From positions 62,001 to 126,000 of the forward strand of contig NZ_BJYY01000016.1 in assembly GCF_007991755.1 (NCBI RefSeq): a stretch of DNA of 64,000 nucleotides, written 5' to 3'. Below, piece after piece: positions 1-10,035 of this stretch (the stretch's first letter is position 1; every line of letters starts with the position of its first letter). The position numbers and the translations under genes are program-made. The notes under the pieces were generated by a model that did no database searches, had not been told where the DNA came from, and was given only the letters and a program-made list of their open reading frames with translations. The DNA comes from Cellulomonas aerilata (lineage in GTDB: Bacteria > Actinomycetota > Actinomycetes > Actinomycetales > Cellulomonadaceae).

Positions 1-1
1 C

Positions 2-385
2 GCGCACCTGGCCCGGGCCGCGGTCGAGGGCATGCTGTGCGCGCTGGCCGACGGGCTCGACGCGCTGCGCGACCAGGGTGTGCCGGTGCGGACCGTGTCG
101 CTCATCGGGGGCGGCGCGCAGTCCGAGGCCGTGCGCCGGATCGCTCCCTCGGTCCTCGGCCTGGACGTCGCGGTCCCGCCGCCGGGCGAGTACGTGGCCG
201 ACGGCGCCGCACGTCAGGCCGCCTGGGCCCTCGCCGGGTCCGCGACCGCGCCGACGTGGTCGGCCGCCGGGGACCCGGAGGTCTACCGCGCGCCGGCTGC
301 GCCCGTCGTCCGCGAGCAGTACGCGGCCGTGCGCGACCTGACGGCCACCCGCAGGGCCGGCCAGGAGGTCGGCCCGCAGGACTGA
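2..385 (+). CDS. xylB: Xylulokinase, C-terminal fragment
   Basis: The reading frame is open from base 2, so only the last 127 residues of the gene are present; the rest lies left of the window. The fragment looks like the C-terminal half of the second FGGY carbohydrate-kinase domain: a helix, then [20 protein letters not shown], then a stretch with [20 protein letters not shown], as in xylulokinases. The enzyme phosphorylates D-xylulose to xylulose-5-phosphate in the cytoplasm, linking xylose or arabinose use to the pentose phosphate pathway. The catalytic Asp and the sugar-binding half are outside the window, so another FGGY kinase cannot be excluded. A strong hairpin follows the stop codon. 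Confidence 0.8.
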   Translation, partial: AHLARAAVEGMLCALADGLDALRDQGVPVRTVSLIGGGAQSEAVRRIAPSVLGLDVAVPPPGEYVADGAARQAAWALAGSATAPTWSAAGDPEVYRAPAAPVVREQYAAVRDLTATRRAGQEVGPQD

Positions 386-391
386 GCCGGG

Positions 392-439
392 CTGCGTCGG
401 TCGGCGGATCGCGTCCGCGGTCCGCCGACCGACACGCAG
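392..439. terminator. Bidirectional hairpin terminator
   Basis: An inverted repeat lies between the converging xylulokinase and lsr2 genes. Bases 397-408 pair perfectly with 421-432, and 392-396 pairs with 435-439 across a 2-nt bulge, around a 12-nt loop. There is no T-tract, which is usual in high-GC actinobacteria. Confidence 0.75.
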
Positions 440-449
440 GCACTCCGGG

Positions 450-812
450 TCAGTGCGCGGCCTCGTAGGCCTTGCGCACCTCGGCCGAGATGCGGCCGCG
501 CTCGGAGACCTCGTGGCCGTTCTCGCGGGCCCACTCGCGGATCGCCGTGGCGTCGCCGCCCGAGGCGGAGCGCCGGCTGCCGCCGCCGCCGCCGGTGCCG
601 CCACTGCGCTGCTGGCGCCCGCCGCCCCGCGAGCCGGACCCCGTCTTGCGGGCGTGGCCCACCCAGCGCGAGAACGACTCGCGCAGCTCGGCCGCGTGCT
701 CCGCGGTGAGGTCGATCTCGTACGAGACACCGTCCAGAGCGAAGGTCACCGTCTCTTCGGCGGTCCCTCCGTCGATGTCGTCGACCAGCAGTACCTGGAC
801 CTTCTGCGCCAT
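450..812 (-). CDS. lsr2: Lsr2-type nucleoid-associated protein
   Basis: A 120-residue homologue of Lsr2, the actinobacterial H-NS-like protein that bridges DNA and silences AT-rich or foreign genes. The N-terminal dimerisation domain (MAQKVQVLLVDDIDGGTAEE, then FALDGVSYEIDL) is followed by a Gly/Arg-rich linker. The C-terminal DNA-binding domain reads IREWARENGHEVSERGRISAEVRKAYE; its RG-R core is the AT-hook-like minor-groove contact in Lsr2. Two in-frame ATGs exist. I chose the second (812) because GGGAG lies 8 bases upstream of it, while the first at 818 sits almost on that ribosome binding site. A good promoter lies 44-72 bases upstream. Confidence 0.95.
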   Translation of the reverse strand: MAQKVQVLLVDDIDGGTAEETVTFALDGVSYEIDLTAEHAAELRESFSRWVGHARKTGSGSRGGGRQQRSGGTGGGGGSRRSASGGDATAIREWARENGHEVSERGRISAEVRKAYEAAH

Positions 813-855
813 GTGCATTCTCCCTCATTCGGTGCGGGTAATCAGTCGCAGGCCG

Positions 856-884
856 AGCATCCCACCGCGAACAAAGCGCGTCAA
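856..884 (-). promoter_or_regulatory. lsr2 promoter
   Basis: On the minus strand TTGACG (879-884) is followed after exactly 17 bases by GATGCT (856-861). This is one of the few near-consensus -35 boxes in the window and predicts a leader of about 35-40 nt with a ribosome binding site. Confidence 0.65.
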
Positions 885-1142
885 AGCGCCCTGTGAATGG
901 GCGCGTCGGATTCTGCCGCCGATCGCGAGCCGGCGCCCCGTGCCTGCACCGTGATTGTGCGCCGCGCGGCCGACGGGCCGGGACGACGTACCGGCGGAAT
1001 CCGACGGGCGCGAATACCACGGCACCGGCACGGCCGCCGACGGCGTGCACAGGCGGCACTCGGCAGGTGACCACCCACGGCCGCCGTGGGCGGCGTTCGG
1101 TCCGGCAGGGGCGTGCGAGGGGATTGGCGGACGGTCGGGGCG
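885..1142. other. Intergenic stretch, no gene seen
   Basis: Between the lsr2 promoter and the small membrane-protein gene I see no convincing reading frame, RNA gene or long inverted repeat. Open frames here have neither a ribosome binding site nor a plausible protein. Confidence 0.5.
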
Positions 1143-1319
1143 CTATGCCGCGCCGGCGTCCCGGGTCCGCGCCGCCGCGTCCTCCTCCGCCTGCAGGCGC
1201 GCCATGGCGGTCCGCTCGTTGCGGTCGGCGTTCACGAGGGCGCGGATGGCGACGTAGAACAACGCGCCCACCCCGATCGGCGGGGCGAGCGCGGCGAGCG
1301 CGGCCAGGAACGTGTCCAC
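1143..1319 (-). CDS. Small single-span membrane protein
   Basis: A 58-residue protein starting at GTG (VDTFLAALAALAPPIGVG). One hydrophobic segment (about residues 3-26) is followed by an Asn/Arg turn and a charged, helical, coiled-coil-like tail (LVNADRNERTAMARLQAEED). A longer frame exists upstream, but the start at 1319 is supported by TAGACT ending 7 bases before the GTG, a leaderless arrangement. I recognise no functional family; it sits upstream of lysS without overlap. Confidence 0.6.
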   Translation of the reverse strand: MDTFLAALAALAPPIGVGALFYVAIRALVNADRNERTAMARLQAEEDAAARTRDAGAA

Positions 1320-1326
1320 GGACCCG

Positions 1327-1332
1327 AGTCTA
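1327..1332 (-). promoter_or_regulatory. -10 box TAGACT, leaderless start
   Basis: The hexamer ends 7 bases before the GTG of the small membrane protein, so transcription should start at or next to the start codon. Confidence 0.5.
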
Positions 1333-1516
1333 CGCCCGGCGCCCCGGCCTCCCGGCGGTACCGCCCGCACCGGCGGGACGGGCGAGAAATGTCACACCGC
1401 GGACGACCGCGCGTCACACCCGCCATGGAAGGACGGACGACCACGTCGGCCCGGGCAAATCGGGTGGGCGCATTGCCCGCACCGCTGCGCCAGCTGCTGC
1501 AGCGCCCTTTGCGCGG

Positions 1517-3061
<1,545 letters not shown>

Positions 3062-3067
3062 CGGGTG

Positions 3068-3073
3068 ATCCTA
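3068..3073 (-). promoter_or_regulatory. -10 box TAGGAT of lysS, leaderless start
   Basis: TAGGAT ends 6 bases before the GTG of lysS. This gives lysS its own start point within the minus-strand block. Confidence 0.55.
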
Positions 3074-3165
3074 GGCGACCGGTGGGCGCGCACCCGGCCG
3101 CCGTCCGGCGCACCACGGCCGGCCGGACCGTCCCCCGTCGTCCCCCCGCGAGGCGGTTGGGTCGG

Positions 3166-3618
3166 TCAGTTGCGCAGGCTCGCGAGCGCCACGCCGCTGG
3201 GCATCAGACCACCGTGCAGGTCCCTGCCCGCGTCCGGGACCTGCCCCGGGTCGTCCGAGAGGTCCAGGATGCGGTTCGCCTCGTCGACGAACACGACGTG
3301 CGGCACGTAGGTGCGCGCCTCGGCGTCGGCGAGCATGCCGTAGGCGATGACGATGACGACGTCGCCCGGCGAGACCAGGTGCGCCGCCGCGCCGTTGATG
3401 CAGATCTGGCCGGAGCCGCGCTCGCCGGGGATGACGTAGGTGGTCAGCCGGGCGCCGTTGGTGACGTCGACGACGTCCACCTGCTGGCCGGGCAGCAGGT
3501 CCGCGGCCTCGAGCAGGTCGCCGTCGACGGTGATCGAGCCCACGTAGTGCAGGTCGGCCTGGGTCACGGTCGCCCGGTGGATCTTGGCGATCATCATCGG
3601 GCGCTGCAGGGAGGTCAT
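3166..3618 (-). CDS. panD: Aspartate 1-decarboxylase
   Basis: A 150-residue pyruvoyl-dependent enzyme that makes beta-alanine from L-aspartate for pantothenate synthesis. The conserved start [20 protein letters not shown] holds the self-cleavage site Gly27-Ser28, where Ser28 becomes the pyruvoyl group. Downstream are [17 protein letters not shown], the [11 protein letters not shown] loop and DVVIVIAYG, all typical of PanD. The last 20 or so residues are an extra tail. Its ATG overlaps the panC stop by 4 bases (ATGA), so the two are probably translationally coupled and made in step. Confidence 0.97.
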   Translation of the reverse strand: MTSLQRPMMIAKIHRATVTQADLHYVGSITVDGDLLEAADLLPGQQVDVVDVTNGARLTTYVIPGERGSGQICINGAAAHLVSPGDVVIVIAYGMLADAEARTYVPHVVFVDEANRILDLSDDPGQVPDAGRDLHGGLMPSGVALASLRN

Positions 3619-4553
3619 GCGTGCTCCAAGTCGTGCCGGCCCAGCATGAGCGGGGCGTTGTCGATCAGCCGGGTCGAGCCGACCCGGGCGGCCAGTGCGA
3701 GCACCGCTGCCCCGAGGTGGTCCGCCGGGACGTCCTGTGCAGTCAACGGGTCCACGAGCGCCGCGTATTCCACGTCCACCTCGCCACCGGCCAGGACCGC
3801 CTGCGCGGCGGCGCGCACGTCGGCGGCGCCGCCGCCCGCGACCGCCGCCTCCTCGGCGGCCCGCACCGCGCGGGACAGCACCAGCGCGCGGCGGCGCTCG
3901 TCGGCGGACAGGTAGGCGTTGCGGGACGACAGGGCCAGCCCGTCGGCGTCGCGCACGGTCGGCACGCCCACGACCTCCACGTCCACGTCGAGGTCGCGCA
4001 CCATGCGGCGCACCGCCATGAGCTGCTGGGCGTCCTTCTGCCCGAACAGCGCGACGTCCGGCCGGACGAGGTGGAGCAGCTTGAGCACGACCGTGAGCAC
4101 GCCGTCGAGGTGCCCGGGGCGCGCGGCGCCCTCGAGCACGTCCCCCACCGCGCCGGCGGCGACCCGCACCACGGGGTCGCCGTCGGGGTAAACGACGTCC
4201 GGCGTGGGGGCGAAGACGACGTCCGCGCCGGCGCCGGCGAGCAGGGCGAGGTCGCCGTCCAGGTCCCGCGGGTAGCGGTCCAGGTCCTCGCCGGGGGCGA
4301 ACTGCAGCGGGTTGACGAAGATGGTCACGACGACGTGGTCGGCGACCTCGCGGGCCGCCCGGACCAGTGCGAGGTGGCCGGCGTGCAGGGCGCCCATCGT
4401 CATGACGACGGCGCGCCGGCCGGACCCGCCCCCCGCGCTCCCGACGGCGTGCGCACCCGGCCCGGCGGGCACGTCCGCGAGCGCCTCGCGCAGGCCGTCT
4501 CGCGTGGTCACCAGGCGGGGACCGCCGGCAGGGGTCGGGACGTCGGGCGTCAT
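3615..4553 (-). CDS. panC: Pantoate--beta-alanine ligase
   Basis: A 312-residue ligase that joins pantoate and beta-alanine with ATP to form pantothenate. The nucleotide-binding HxGH motif is in [17 protein letters not shown] (His57-His60). The pantoate-site region [20 protein letters not shown], the FGQKDAQQL segment and [11 protein letters not shown] (KMSKS-like loop) follow in family order. A Gly/Ala-rich insert of about 17 residues just before the HxGH strand is unusual. Its ATG overlaps the DUF2520 stop by 4 bases and its own stop overlaps panD by 4 bases, so it is the centre of a tightly coupled run. Confidence 0.96.
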   Translation of the reverse strand: MTPDVPTPAGGPRLVTTRDGLREALADVPAGPGAHAVGSAGGGSGRRAVVMTMGALHAGHLALVRAAREVADHVVVTIFVNPLQFAPGEDLDRYPRDLDGDLALLAGAGADVVFAPTPDVVYPDGDPVVRVAAGAVGDVLEGAARPGHLDGVLTVVLKLLHLVRPDVALFGQKDAQQLMAVRRMVRDLDVDVEVVGVPTVRDADGLALSSRNAYLSADERRRALVLSRAVRAAEEAAVAGGGAADVRAAAQAVLAGGEVDVEYAALVDPLTAQDVPADHLGAAVLALAARVGSTRLIDNAPLMLGRHDLEHA

Positions 4554-5512
4554 GCGTGGTCCTCCGTGGGATGGGGTGGGTCGGCGAGCGCGTCCAGCAG
4601 CGCCTCGGCGGCGTCCTCGCGCAGCCGGCCGGCGGCCAGGGCGCGCTGCGTCCCGGCCCGCGCGAGCGTGCGGTAGCCCTCGGGCACGTCGAGCGCGGCC
4701 GCGCGGGCGGCCAGGGCGGTCAGCTGGGCGAGGTGGTCGCGGACCGTGCCGACGTCGCCGCGCACGACGGGTCCGGTCATCGTGACGATCGCCCCCGGAC
4801 CGTCGGCGCTGCCGGACGCCCGCAGCGCACCGTCCAGCGCCGCGGTCAGCAGCGGCCCCAGGACCCGTCCGGGGTCGTCGACGCCCGCGGCGGCCAGCGC
4901 CTGGGCCGCCTGCGCCACCAGCACGACCAGGTGGTTCGCCCCGTGCGCGAGGGCCGCGTGGTACAGCGGGCGGGCCTCCTCCGCGACGACGACCGGCTCC
5001 CCGCCCAGCTCGACGACGAGCGCCTGGCCGATCGGCAGGACCGGGTTGGGCGCGGTGACCGCGAAGCAGCACCCGACCAGCCGGGACAGGTCCAGCGACG
5101 TGCCGGTGAAGGTCATGGCCGGGTGCACGGCGAGCGGGATCGCCCCCGCGGCCCGCGCGGGGGCGAGCACGTCGACGCCGTACCGCCCCGACGTGTGCAG
5201 CACGAGCTGTCCGGGCTGCCACGCGCCGACCTCCGCCAGCCCGGTCACCAGGGGCGCCAGGGCGTCGTCCGGCACGGTGAGCAGGACCAGCTCGGCGCGC
5301 TCGACGACGTCCGGCACCTCGAGCACCGGCACGCCCGGCAGCAGTGCGTCGATCCGGTCCCGGGAGCCGGCGGAGATGCCGCTCGCGGCGACGACGGGGT
5401 GGCCGACCGACCGCAGGGCGCTGCCCAGGACCGCGCCGACCCGGCCCGCGCCGACCACGCCGACCCCGAGCCGTCCCGGACGTGAGCCGGGCGGGCCGCC
5501 GGGGACCGTCAC
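4550..5512 (-). CDS. Rossmann-fold DUF2520 oxidoreductase-like protein
   Basis: A 320-residue protein with an N-terminal NAD(P)-binding Rossmann domain ([18 protein letters not shown], GxGxxG at residues 21-26) and a C-terminal all-helical DUF2520 domain. The motif [17 protein letters not shown] is characteristic of that family. The fold resembles ketopantoate reductase and 6-phosphogluconate dehydrogenase, but no substrate has been established that I know of. The start is GTG, overlapping the preceding PH gene by 4 bases (GTGA), and its stop overlaps panC. That context makes a role in pantoate or CoA supply worth testing, although this is inference from position. Confidence 0.9.
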   Translation of the reverse strand: MTVPGGPPGSRPGRLGVGVVGAGRVGAVLGSALRSVGHPVVAASGISAGSRDRIDALLPGVPVLEVPDVVERAELVLLTVPDDALAPLVTGLAEVGAWQPGQLVLHTSGRYGVDVLAPARAAGAIPLAVHPAMTFTGTSLDLSRLVGCCFAVTAPNPVLPIGQALVVELGGEPVVVAEEARPLYHAALAHGANHLVVLVAQAAQALAAAGVDDPGRVLGPLLTAALDGALRASGSADGPGAIVTMTGPVVRGDVGTVRDHLAQLTALAARAAALDVPEGYRTLARAGTQRALAAGRLREDAAEALLDALADPPHPTEDHA

Positions 5513-7221
5513 AGCGCCGCGCCCGGGTCGGTGGTGGTCGAGCCGGCTGCGCCGCTGGAGCCGCCCGGGCCGCCCGGGCCGCCCGGGCCGCCCAGGCTGG
5601 TCGCGCCGGACGACGACGCGGCGGTCGGGGTGGTGGGCCGCAGCCACAGCTCGGGACCGGCGCCCGCACGGGCGTGCCGCGCCCGGGTGGTCTGCTCGTC
5701 CATGAGCCGTCCGGCGACCGCTCCGGACAGGTGCGAGACCCGCGGGCTGACCGGGCCCGGTGTGGTGTGCACGACGAACGTCGCGAGGCCGAGCCGGCGC
5801 TGCAGCGGGCCCTGCTCGAGCCCGAGGGACTGGGTGCGCTCGTGCGGGACGACGACCAGGCGCCGGACCCACCGGCCGGTGCGCAGCAGCAGCGCGCGGT
5901 CGGTGACCCGGTACCCCGTGCGGCGCCACGCCCACGGGTCCAGCCACCGCGCACCGCGCGCGGACGTGGTGAAGCCGCCGTCCGTCCCGGTCCCCTCCAT
6001 CGCGGCCGTCAGCACGCCGCGCGGGTCGGCCACGCCCAGGTCGGGCAGGACGAGCCAGACGGCGGTGAGCGCGGCGTCCCGGTCGCCGACCGGCAGGAGC
6101 ACGTTCTCGGCGGCGGCGTCCTGCGCGCCCCCGTAGCCGGCGACGTTGATGTCGACGCGCCACCAGCCGCGCCGGCGCCACAGCGGTCCCTGGCTGACCC
6201 GTAGCGCCTGCACCCGGCCGGGCGGCACGGTCTGGGAGCGCGACTCCAGCAGCCCGTGCCGCAGCCGGATGCCGTCGGCGGAGATCGCCGCGTGGAAGTT
6301 GAAGTCCCGCGAGAACTGCGTCCAGAGGACGCCGACGATCCCGAGGAACGCAGGTGCCAGGAACAGCACCGCGCCGGGCTCGCGAGTCACCACGACCACC
6401 ACGACCACCACGACGACCCCGGCGAGGAACGCGAGCATCGAACCGGACCGCAGCATCGCGGCGACCAGCCGCCCGGGCGGCACCTCGATCACCGGCTGCT
6501 CGGGCGACGGCTCGGCGGCGCGCCCCTCCTCCCGCTGCAGCCCGGCGGCGCGGGCCAGCAGCTCGGCGCGCAGCGTCTCGGACTGCTCCTCCCGCAGGAA
6601 CGCCAGCGACACCGCGGAGCCCGGACCGCCGGCGACCTCGAGCTTGAGCTCGGCGAGACCGAGCAGGCGCGCGAGCATCGGCTGCACCACGTCGACCGCC
6701 TGCAGCCGGTCCAGGCGCGCCTTGCGCTGCTGCCGGAACAGCACGCCGCTGTGCAGGTAGACGGCGTCGTCGTCGACGGCGTACCGGGTCATCCGCCACG
6801 CCAGCGCCGCGTAGCCGAAGCCCAGCAGCGCGCCCGCCACGACGACGCCCAGCACGACCAGCCAGCCGCGCCCGGCCAGCGCCTCCCGCGCGCGGAGGAG
6901 GTCGTCGCCGGCCTGCTGGACGGCGATGAACACGAGCACCACGAGGACCTTCCAGCCCTTCACGGCCGGCGTCACCGGGTGCATCCGGTTCCACACCAGT
7001 CCGGGGGGCGCGGCCGCGGCCTCGCCCGTCACGACGGTCGCGTCGGCGGGCACGGCGTCGGCGGGCACGGCGTCGTCCGGGACGGTGGGGTCGCGCACGG
7101 CGTCGTGAGGCACGGCGTCGTGAGGCACGGCGTCGTGGGGCACGGCGTCGTGGCGCACGGCGTCGTGGGGCACGGCGTCGTCGGCGCGCGCGACCGCGGG
7201 GTCCTGGGGTCCGGCGGTCAC
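5509..7221 (-). CDS. Large bacterial PH (bPH2) membrane protein, YdbT-like
   Basis: A 570-residue membrane protein with repeated bPH2 domains, the YdbT architecture. It opens with a low-complexity stretch of about 50 residues made of [10 protein letters not shown] pentads, then [15 protein letters not shown] and a first pair of membrane spans (about residues 75-130). A first PH domain carries [35 protein letters not shown] second span pair includes a run of nine valines, and further PH domains follow ([40 protein letters not shown]). The GTG start overlaps the stop of the small PH gene by 4 bases, so the two probably form one complex. Function is unknown; YdbS/YdbT in Bacillus affect sensitivity to an antimicrobial peptide. 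Confidence 0.9.
   Translation of the reverse strand: MTAGPQDPAVARADDAVPHDAVRHDAVPHDAVPHDAVPHDAVRDPTVPDDAVPADAVPADATVVTGEAAAAPPGLVWNRMHPVTPAVKGWKVLVVLVFIAVQQAGDDLLRAREALAGRGWLVVLGVVVAGALLGFGYAALAWRMTRYAVDDDAVYLHSGVLFRQQRKARLDRLQAVDVVQPMLARLLGLAELKLEVAGGPGSAVSLAFLREEQSETLRAELLARAAGLQREEGRAAEPSPEQPVIEVPPGRLVAAMLRSGSMLAFLAGVVVVVVVVVVTREPGAVLFLAPAFLGIVGVLWTQFSRDFNFHAAISADGIRLRHGLLESRSQTVPPGRVQALRVSQGPLWRRRGWWRVDINVAGYGGAQDAAAENVLLPVGDRDAALTAVWLVLPDLGVADPRGVLTAAMEGTGTDGGFTTSARGARWLDPWAWRRTGYRVTDRALLLRTGRWVRRLVVVPHERTQSLGLEQGPLQRRLGLATFVVHTTPGPVSPRVSHLSGAVAGRLMDEQTTRARHARAGAGPELWLRPTTPTAASSSGATSLGGPGGPGGPGGSSGAAGSTTTDPGAAL
7046..7185 (-). repeat. 15-bp in-frame tandem repeats in the PH gene
   Basis: Two diverged units (7046-7060, 7061-7075) and six closely matching units (7096-7185) of a 15-bp word based on CACGGCGTCGTG encode DAVPH-type pentapeptides at the N-terminus of the large PH protein. 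Copy number could change without breaking the frame. Confidence 0.85.
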
Positions 7222-7721
7222 AGTCCCGCCAGCCGGGCCTCGCCGCGTGAGGCGAGCTGGTCGCGCAGCCGGGTGGCCTCGTCGGCCGGCAGGCCGTCGA
7301 TCGCCGCGTCGGTGCCCGGCGAGGCGGTGTGCAGCTGGACCTGCGCGATGCCGTAGGCGCGCGCGAGCGGCCCGGCCTGCACGTCGACGTACTGCATGCG
7401 CCCGTACGGCACCACGACCATCGAGCGGAAGAGGATGCCCTTGCGGATGAGCAGGTCGTCGGCCCGCTCGGCGTAGCCCATCGCGCGCACCTGACGCGGG
7501 ACGAGCACCACGCACCACACCAGCAGCGCGGCGAGCGCGACCGGCACGGCCCACAGACCGGCCACACCGGACCACAGCGCCGCCACCGCACCGGCCACGG
7601 CGGGGACGCCGAGCGTGATCGCGCAGGTCGCGAGCCGCGCGGTCGCCAGGCGCGGCGACACCGGCTTCCACTCGACACCGGCCGGGTCGAACGGTCCGCT
7701 CTCGACGTGCGGGGAGGTCAT
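7218..7721 (-). CDS. Small bPH2 membrane protein, YdbS-like
   Basis: A 167-residue partner of the large PH protein. Two hydrophobic helices lie near residues 30-75 (LATCAITLGVPAVAGAVAAL and AVPVALAALLVWCVVLV). One bPH2 domain follows, with DDLLIRKGILFRSMVVVPYGRMQYVDVQAGPLARAYGIAQVQLHTAS, the conserved core of DUF304/PF03703. AAGGA lies 8 bases before the ATG. Its stop overlaps the GTG of the large PH gene, and it begins the five-gene coupled run that ends with panD. Confidence 0.92.
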   Translation of the reverse strand: MTSPHVESGPFDPAGVEWKPVSPRLATARLATCAITLGVPAVAGAVAALWSGVAGLWAVPVALAALLVWCVVLVPRQVRAMGYAERADDLLIRKGILFRSMVVVPYGRMQYVDVQAGPLARAYGIAQVQLHTASPGTDAAIDGLPADEATRLRDQLASRGEARLAGL

Positions 7722-7813
7722 GGCGTCATCCTTCCACCCGCGTCGAGGTGGCCGGCGCAGCGTGACGGACCCCCACAAGCCGTCGTGCCCGTGCGCCGTC
7801 CGGTGCCGGTGGC

Positions 7814-8308
7814 TCAGGCGGCGGCGGGGTCGGTGGCGTCCGGCCCGGCCGCCTGCTCGGCGCCGTCCCCGGGCGGCGGGGGGACGCGGCACAGGTGCTC
7901 CACGACCAGGCCGACGACGGCGAGCACCGCCGCGCCGGCCACGGCGATCGCCGCCGCGACCGCTCGCTCGCGGCGCGGCTCGATGTCGAGGTCCCCGATG
8001 ACCACCAGGACCTGCGCGGCGTACCACCCGACCAGGGACGCGCCCGTGTAGCACGACGCCTTGGCGAGCACGGCGGTGCGGGCCGCCCGCAGCGGGTCCA
8101 GGTCCGGGCGCTTGCCGCGCAGGAACTGCCGCACCGCCCACCCCATGCGCAGCACCACGGCCGAGATGACCAGGAGCACCGCGACGACGAGCGGGGAGAC
8201 GGGTGGCGGCGTGATCCCCTGGCCCTGCAGGGCCCACAGGACGATCCAGGCGAGCACCGTGATCGTCACCGCGACCAGGAGCAGCGTCTGCCAGCGGGTC
8301 CGTCCCAT
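7814..8308 (-). CDS. DUF3180 membrane protein
   Basis: A 164-residue four-span membrane protein (hydrophobic runs near residues 8-27, 39-60, 82-105 and 119-142) with Arg/Lys-rich loops such as QFLRGKRPDLDPLRAART, which identifies the DUF3180 family found beside folK in actinobacteria. A Pro/Gly/Ala tail follows the last span. The start codon shares one base with the folB/folK stop (TGATG), so it is read from the folate operon. No biochemical role is known to me. Confidence 0.88.
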   Translation of the reverse strand: MGRTRWQTLLLVAVTITVLAWIVLWALQGQGITPPPVSPLVVAVLLVISAVVLRMGWAVRQFLRGKRPDLDPLRAARTAVLAKASCYTGASLVGWYAAQVLVVIGDLDIEPRRERAVAAAIAVAGAAVLAVVGLVVEHLCRVPPPPGDGAEQAAGPDATDPAAA

Positions 8309-10035
8309 CAGGGGTGCCGGTCCCCCGGGTGCGGGACGTCGTCGGGGGCGACGACCGGGGAGAAGATCGGCGCGCGCGCCCCCGTGCCGGCGCCGGGCGT
8401 GGGCAGTGCGGGCAGCCAGTCGAGGGGGCCGTCCGAGGCACCGGCCGTCCGGGGCCCGGCGTCCGGCTCGGCGTCCTGCCTGGCGTCCGGCTCGGCGTCC
8501 TGCCTGGCGTCCGCATCGAGGTCCGGCTCCGCATCCGGCTCGTGGGCGGCGTCGGGCAACCCGGACGCCGGCTCGATCCTGCCGGCGTGGTGGTCCGGCG
8601 CGGGCAGCCCTACGCCGTCCGTGGTCGAAGGCGAGGCCGGCCCCTGCCGGGTGTCCTGCTGCGGCGCGTGCCCGGGTTCGAGGGCGGGCGCGAGGGCGGG
8701 CCCGGCGGCCGCCACGGACGCCGCGGCAGCGACGGGACCCGCGATCGCGGCGTCCGGGGACGACGGGGCCACATGGGCGTGCGCGCCGGACGACGACGGC
8801 GCCACGAGGGCGTGCGCCCCGGACGGCGGACGTGGGTCGCCCGCCACGTGGGCGTGCGGTGCGCGGTGCGTCGACGAGTCCGCCGGCGGGGGGACGGCCC
8901 GTGCCGGGTCGACCGCCTCGTGCTCACGGGGCCCGGCCGGCAGGGGGGCGGTCATCCAGTCCAGCGCCATCCAGCGGACGCCGTCACGGTCCGGCGCCGT
9001 CGCCGCCAGCGCCGACACCGGCCCGCCGCCGAGCCCGGGCAGGACGGCCTGGGGCGCGACCTGCGCCCACGGCTGCAGGACGAACGCGCGCTGGTGCGCC
9101 CGCGGGTGCGGCAGCTCCAGGTCGTCGGTGACGGCCAGCGTGGAGCCGTAGGTGATGAGGTCGATGTCCAGCGTCCGCGGGCCCCAGTGCTCCCGCCGCT
9201 CCCGCCCGTGGTGCAGCTCGATGGCCTGGACGGCGTGCAGCAGCGCCCGCGGCGCGAGCGTGGTCTGCACGATGACGACGGCGTTGAGGTAGTCGGGCTG
9301 GGCAGGACCGCCGACCGCGGCGGTGCGCGCGAGCGGGGAGACGGCGACGATCTCCACGCCGGCGACCCGCTCGACGTCGGCCACCGCCTCGCGCAGGGTG
9401 CCCTGCGCGTTGCCGAGGTTGGCGCCGAGGGCCAGGACCGCCTCGACCGGGGCCGCGGGGGCCTCGTCGAGCCGGTCGGGGTGCTCGACGGCCGGGGTGG
9501 GGCGGGAGGTCGGCGGCACCTCGCCGGTCGCGCCGTCGGCCGTGGCCGTGGTCGCGGGGGCGGCGGGGGGCGGGACGCGCCGCTCCTCCGCGGGGCGCCG
9601 CCACGGCTCGGCCGCCGGGAGCTTGTTCCGGTCCCGGTGGATCCGCACCACGACGTCGTCGAAGGGCACGGTGATCGGCGCCTGCGGCTTGTGGACGGCC
9701 ACGTCGACCGCGGCGACCGACGGGTCGGCGAGCGCGGTGGCGGCGATCCGCTCCGCGACCGTCTCCACCAGGTCCGCAGGCTCCCCGGACAGCACCCCGG
9801 CGACGGCCTCGGCGAGGACGCCGTAGTCCACCGTGCGGTCCAGCGCGTCCCCGGCGGCCGCCCGGCGGGTGTCCAGGTGCACCACGACGTCGGCGCTGAA
9901 GGTCTGCCCCTCCCGGCGCTCGTGCTCGAAGACGCCGTGGAAGCCGGTGGCGGTGATGCCGGTGACGATGATCTGGTCGAGCGGACGGCCGGCCTCGTCG
10001 AGGACCACCCCGCCGCCGAGGAAGTTCGTGCTCAC
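8308..10035 (-). CDS. folB-folK: Dihydroneopterin aldolase / HPPK fusion with long tail
   Basis: A 575-residue fusion of two successive folate enzymes. Residues 20-135 are dihydroneopterin aldolase (IIVTGITATGFHGVFEHERREGQ; VETVAERIAA; VAVHKPQAPI), which converts dihydroneopterin to 6-hydroxymethyl-dihydropterin. Residues 198-345 are hydroxymethylpterin pyrophosphokinase (LALGANLGNAQGTL; HWGPRTLDIDLI at 283-294, with the metal-binding Asps). A Pro/Ala/Glu-rich linker joins them. After residue 365 comes an odd tail of about 210 residues, disordered in appearance, with AHVAPSS-type and DARQDAEP repeats. The GTG start overlaps the folP stop by 4 bases. The fusion removes the need to pass the intermediate between separate proteins; the tail has no recognisable job. 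Confidence 0.93.
   Translation of the reverse strand: MSTNFLGGGVVLDEAGRPLDQIIVTGITATGFHGVFEHERREGQTFSADVVVHLDTRRAAAGDALDRTVDYGVLAEAVAGVLSGEPADLVETVAERIAATALADPSVAAVDVAVHKPQAPITVPFDDVVVRIHRDRNKLPAAEPWRRPAEERRVPPPAAPATTATADGATGEVPPTSRPTPAVEHPDRLDEAPAAPVEAVLALGANLGNAQGTLREAVADVERVAGVEIVAVSPLARTAAVGGPAQPDYLNAVVIVQTTLAPRALLHAVQAIELHHGRERREHWGPRTLDIDLITYGSTLAVTDDLELPHPRAHQRAFVLQPWAQVAPQAVLPGLGGGPVSALAATAPDRDGVRWMALDWMTAPLPAGPREHEAVDPARAVPPPADSSTHRAPHAHVAGDPRPPSGAHALVAPSSSGAHAHVAPSSPDAAIAGPVAAAASVAAAGPALAPALEPGHAPQQDTRQGPASPSTTDGVGLPAPDHHAGRIEPASGLPDAAHEPDAEPDLDADARQDAEPDARQDAEPDAGPRTAGASDGPLDWLPALPTPGAGTGARAPIFSPVVAPDDVPHPGDRHP
8459..8506 (-). repeat. 24-bp tandem duplication in the folK tail
   Basis: Two identical adjacent 24-bp units encode the DARQDAEP motif twice in the low-complexity tail of the folB-folK fusion. 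A partial third unit follows. Confidence 0.8.

Noticed and set aside
4550-7678. A single 1042-residue frame across the PH genes into DUF2520
   Set aside because: Upstream of 5512 it is an out-of-frame shadow of the PH genes; only the part from the GTG at 5512 matches a family.
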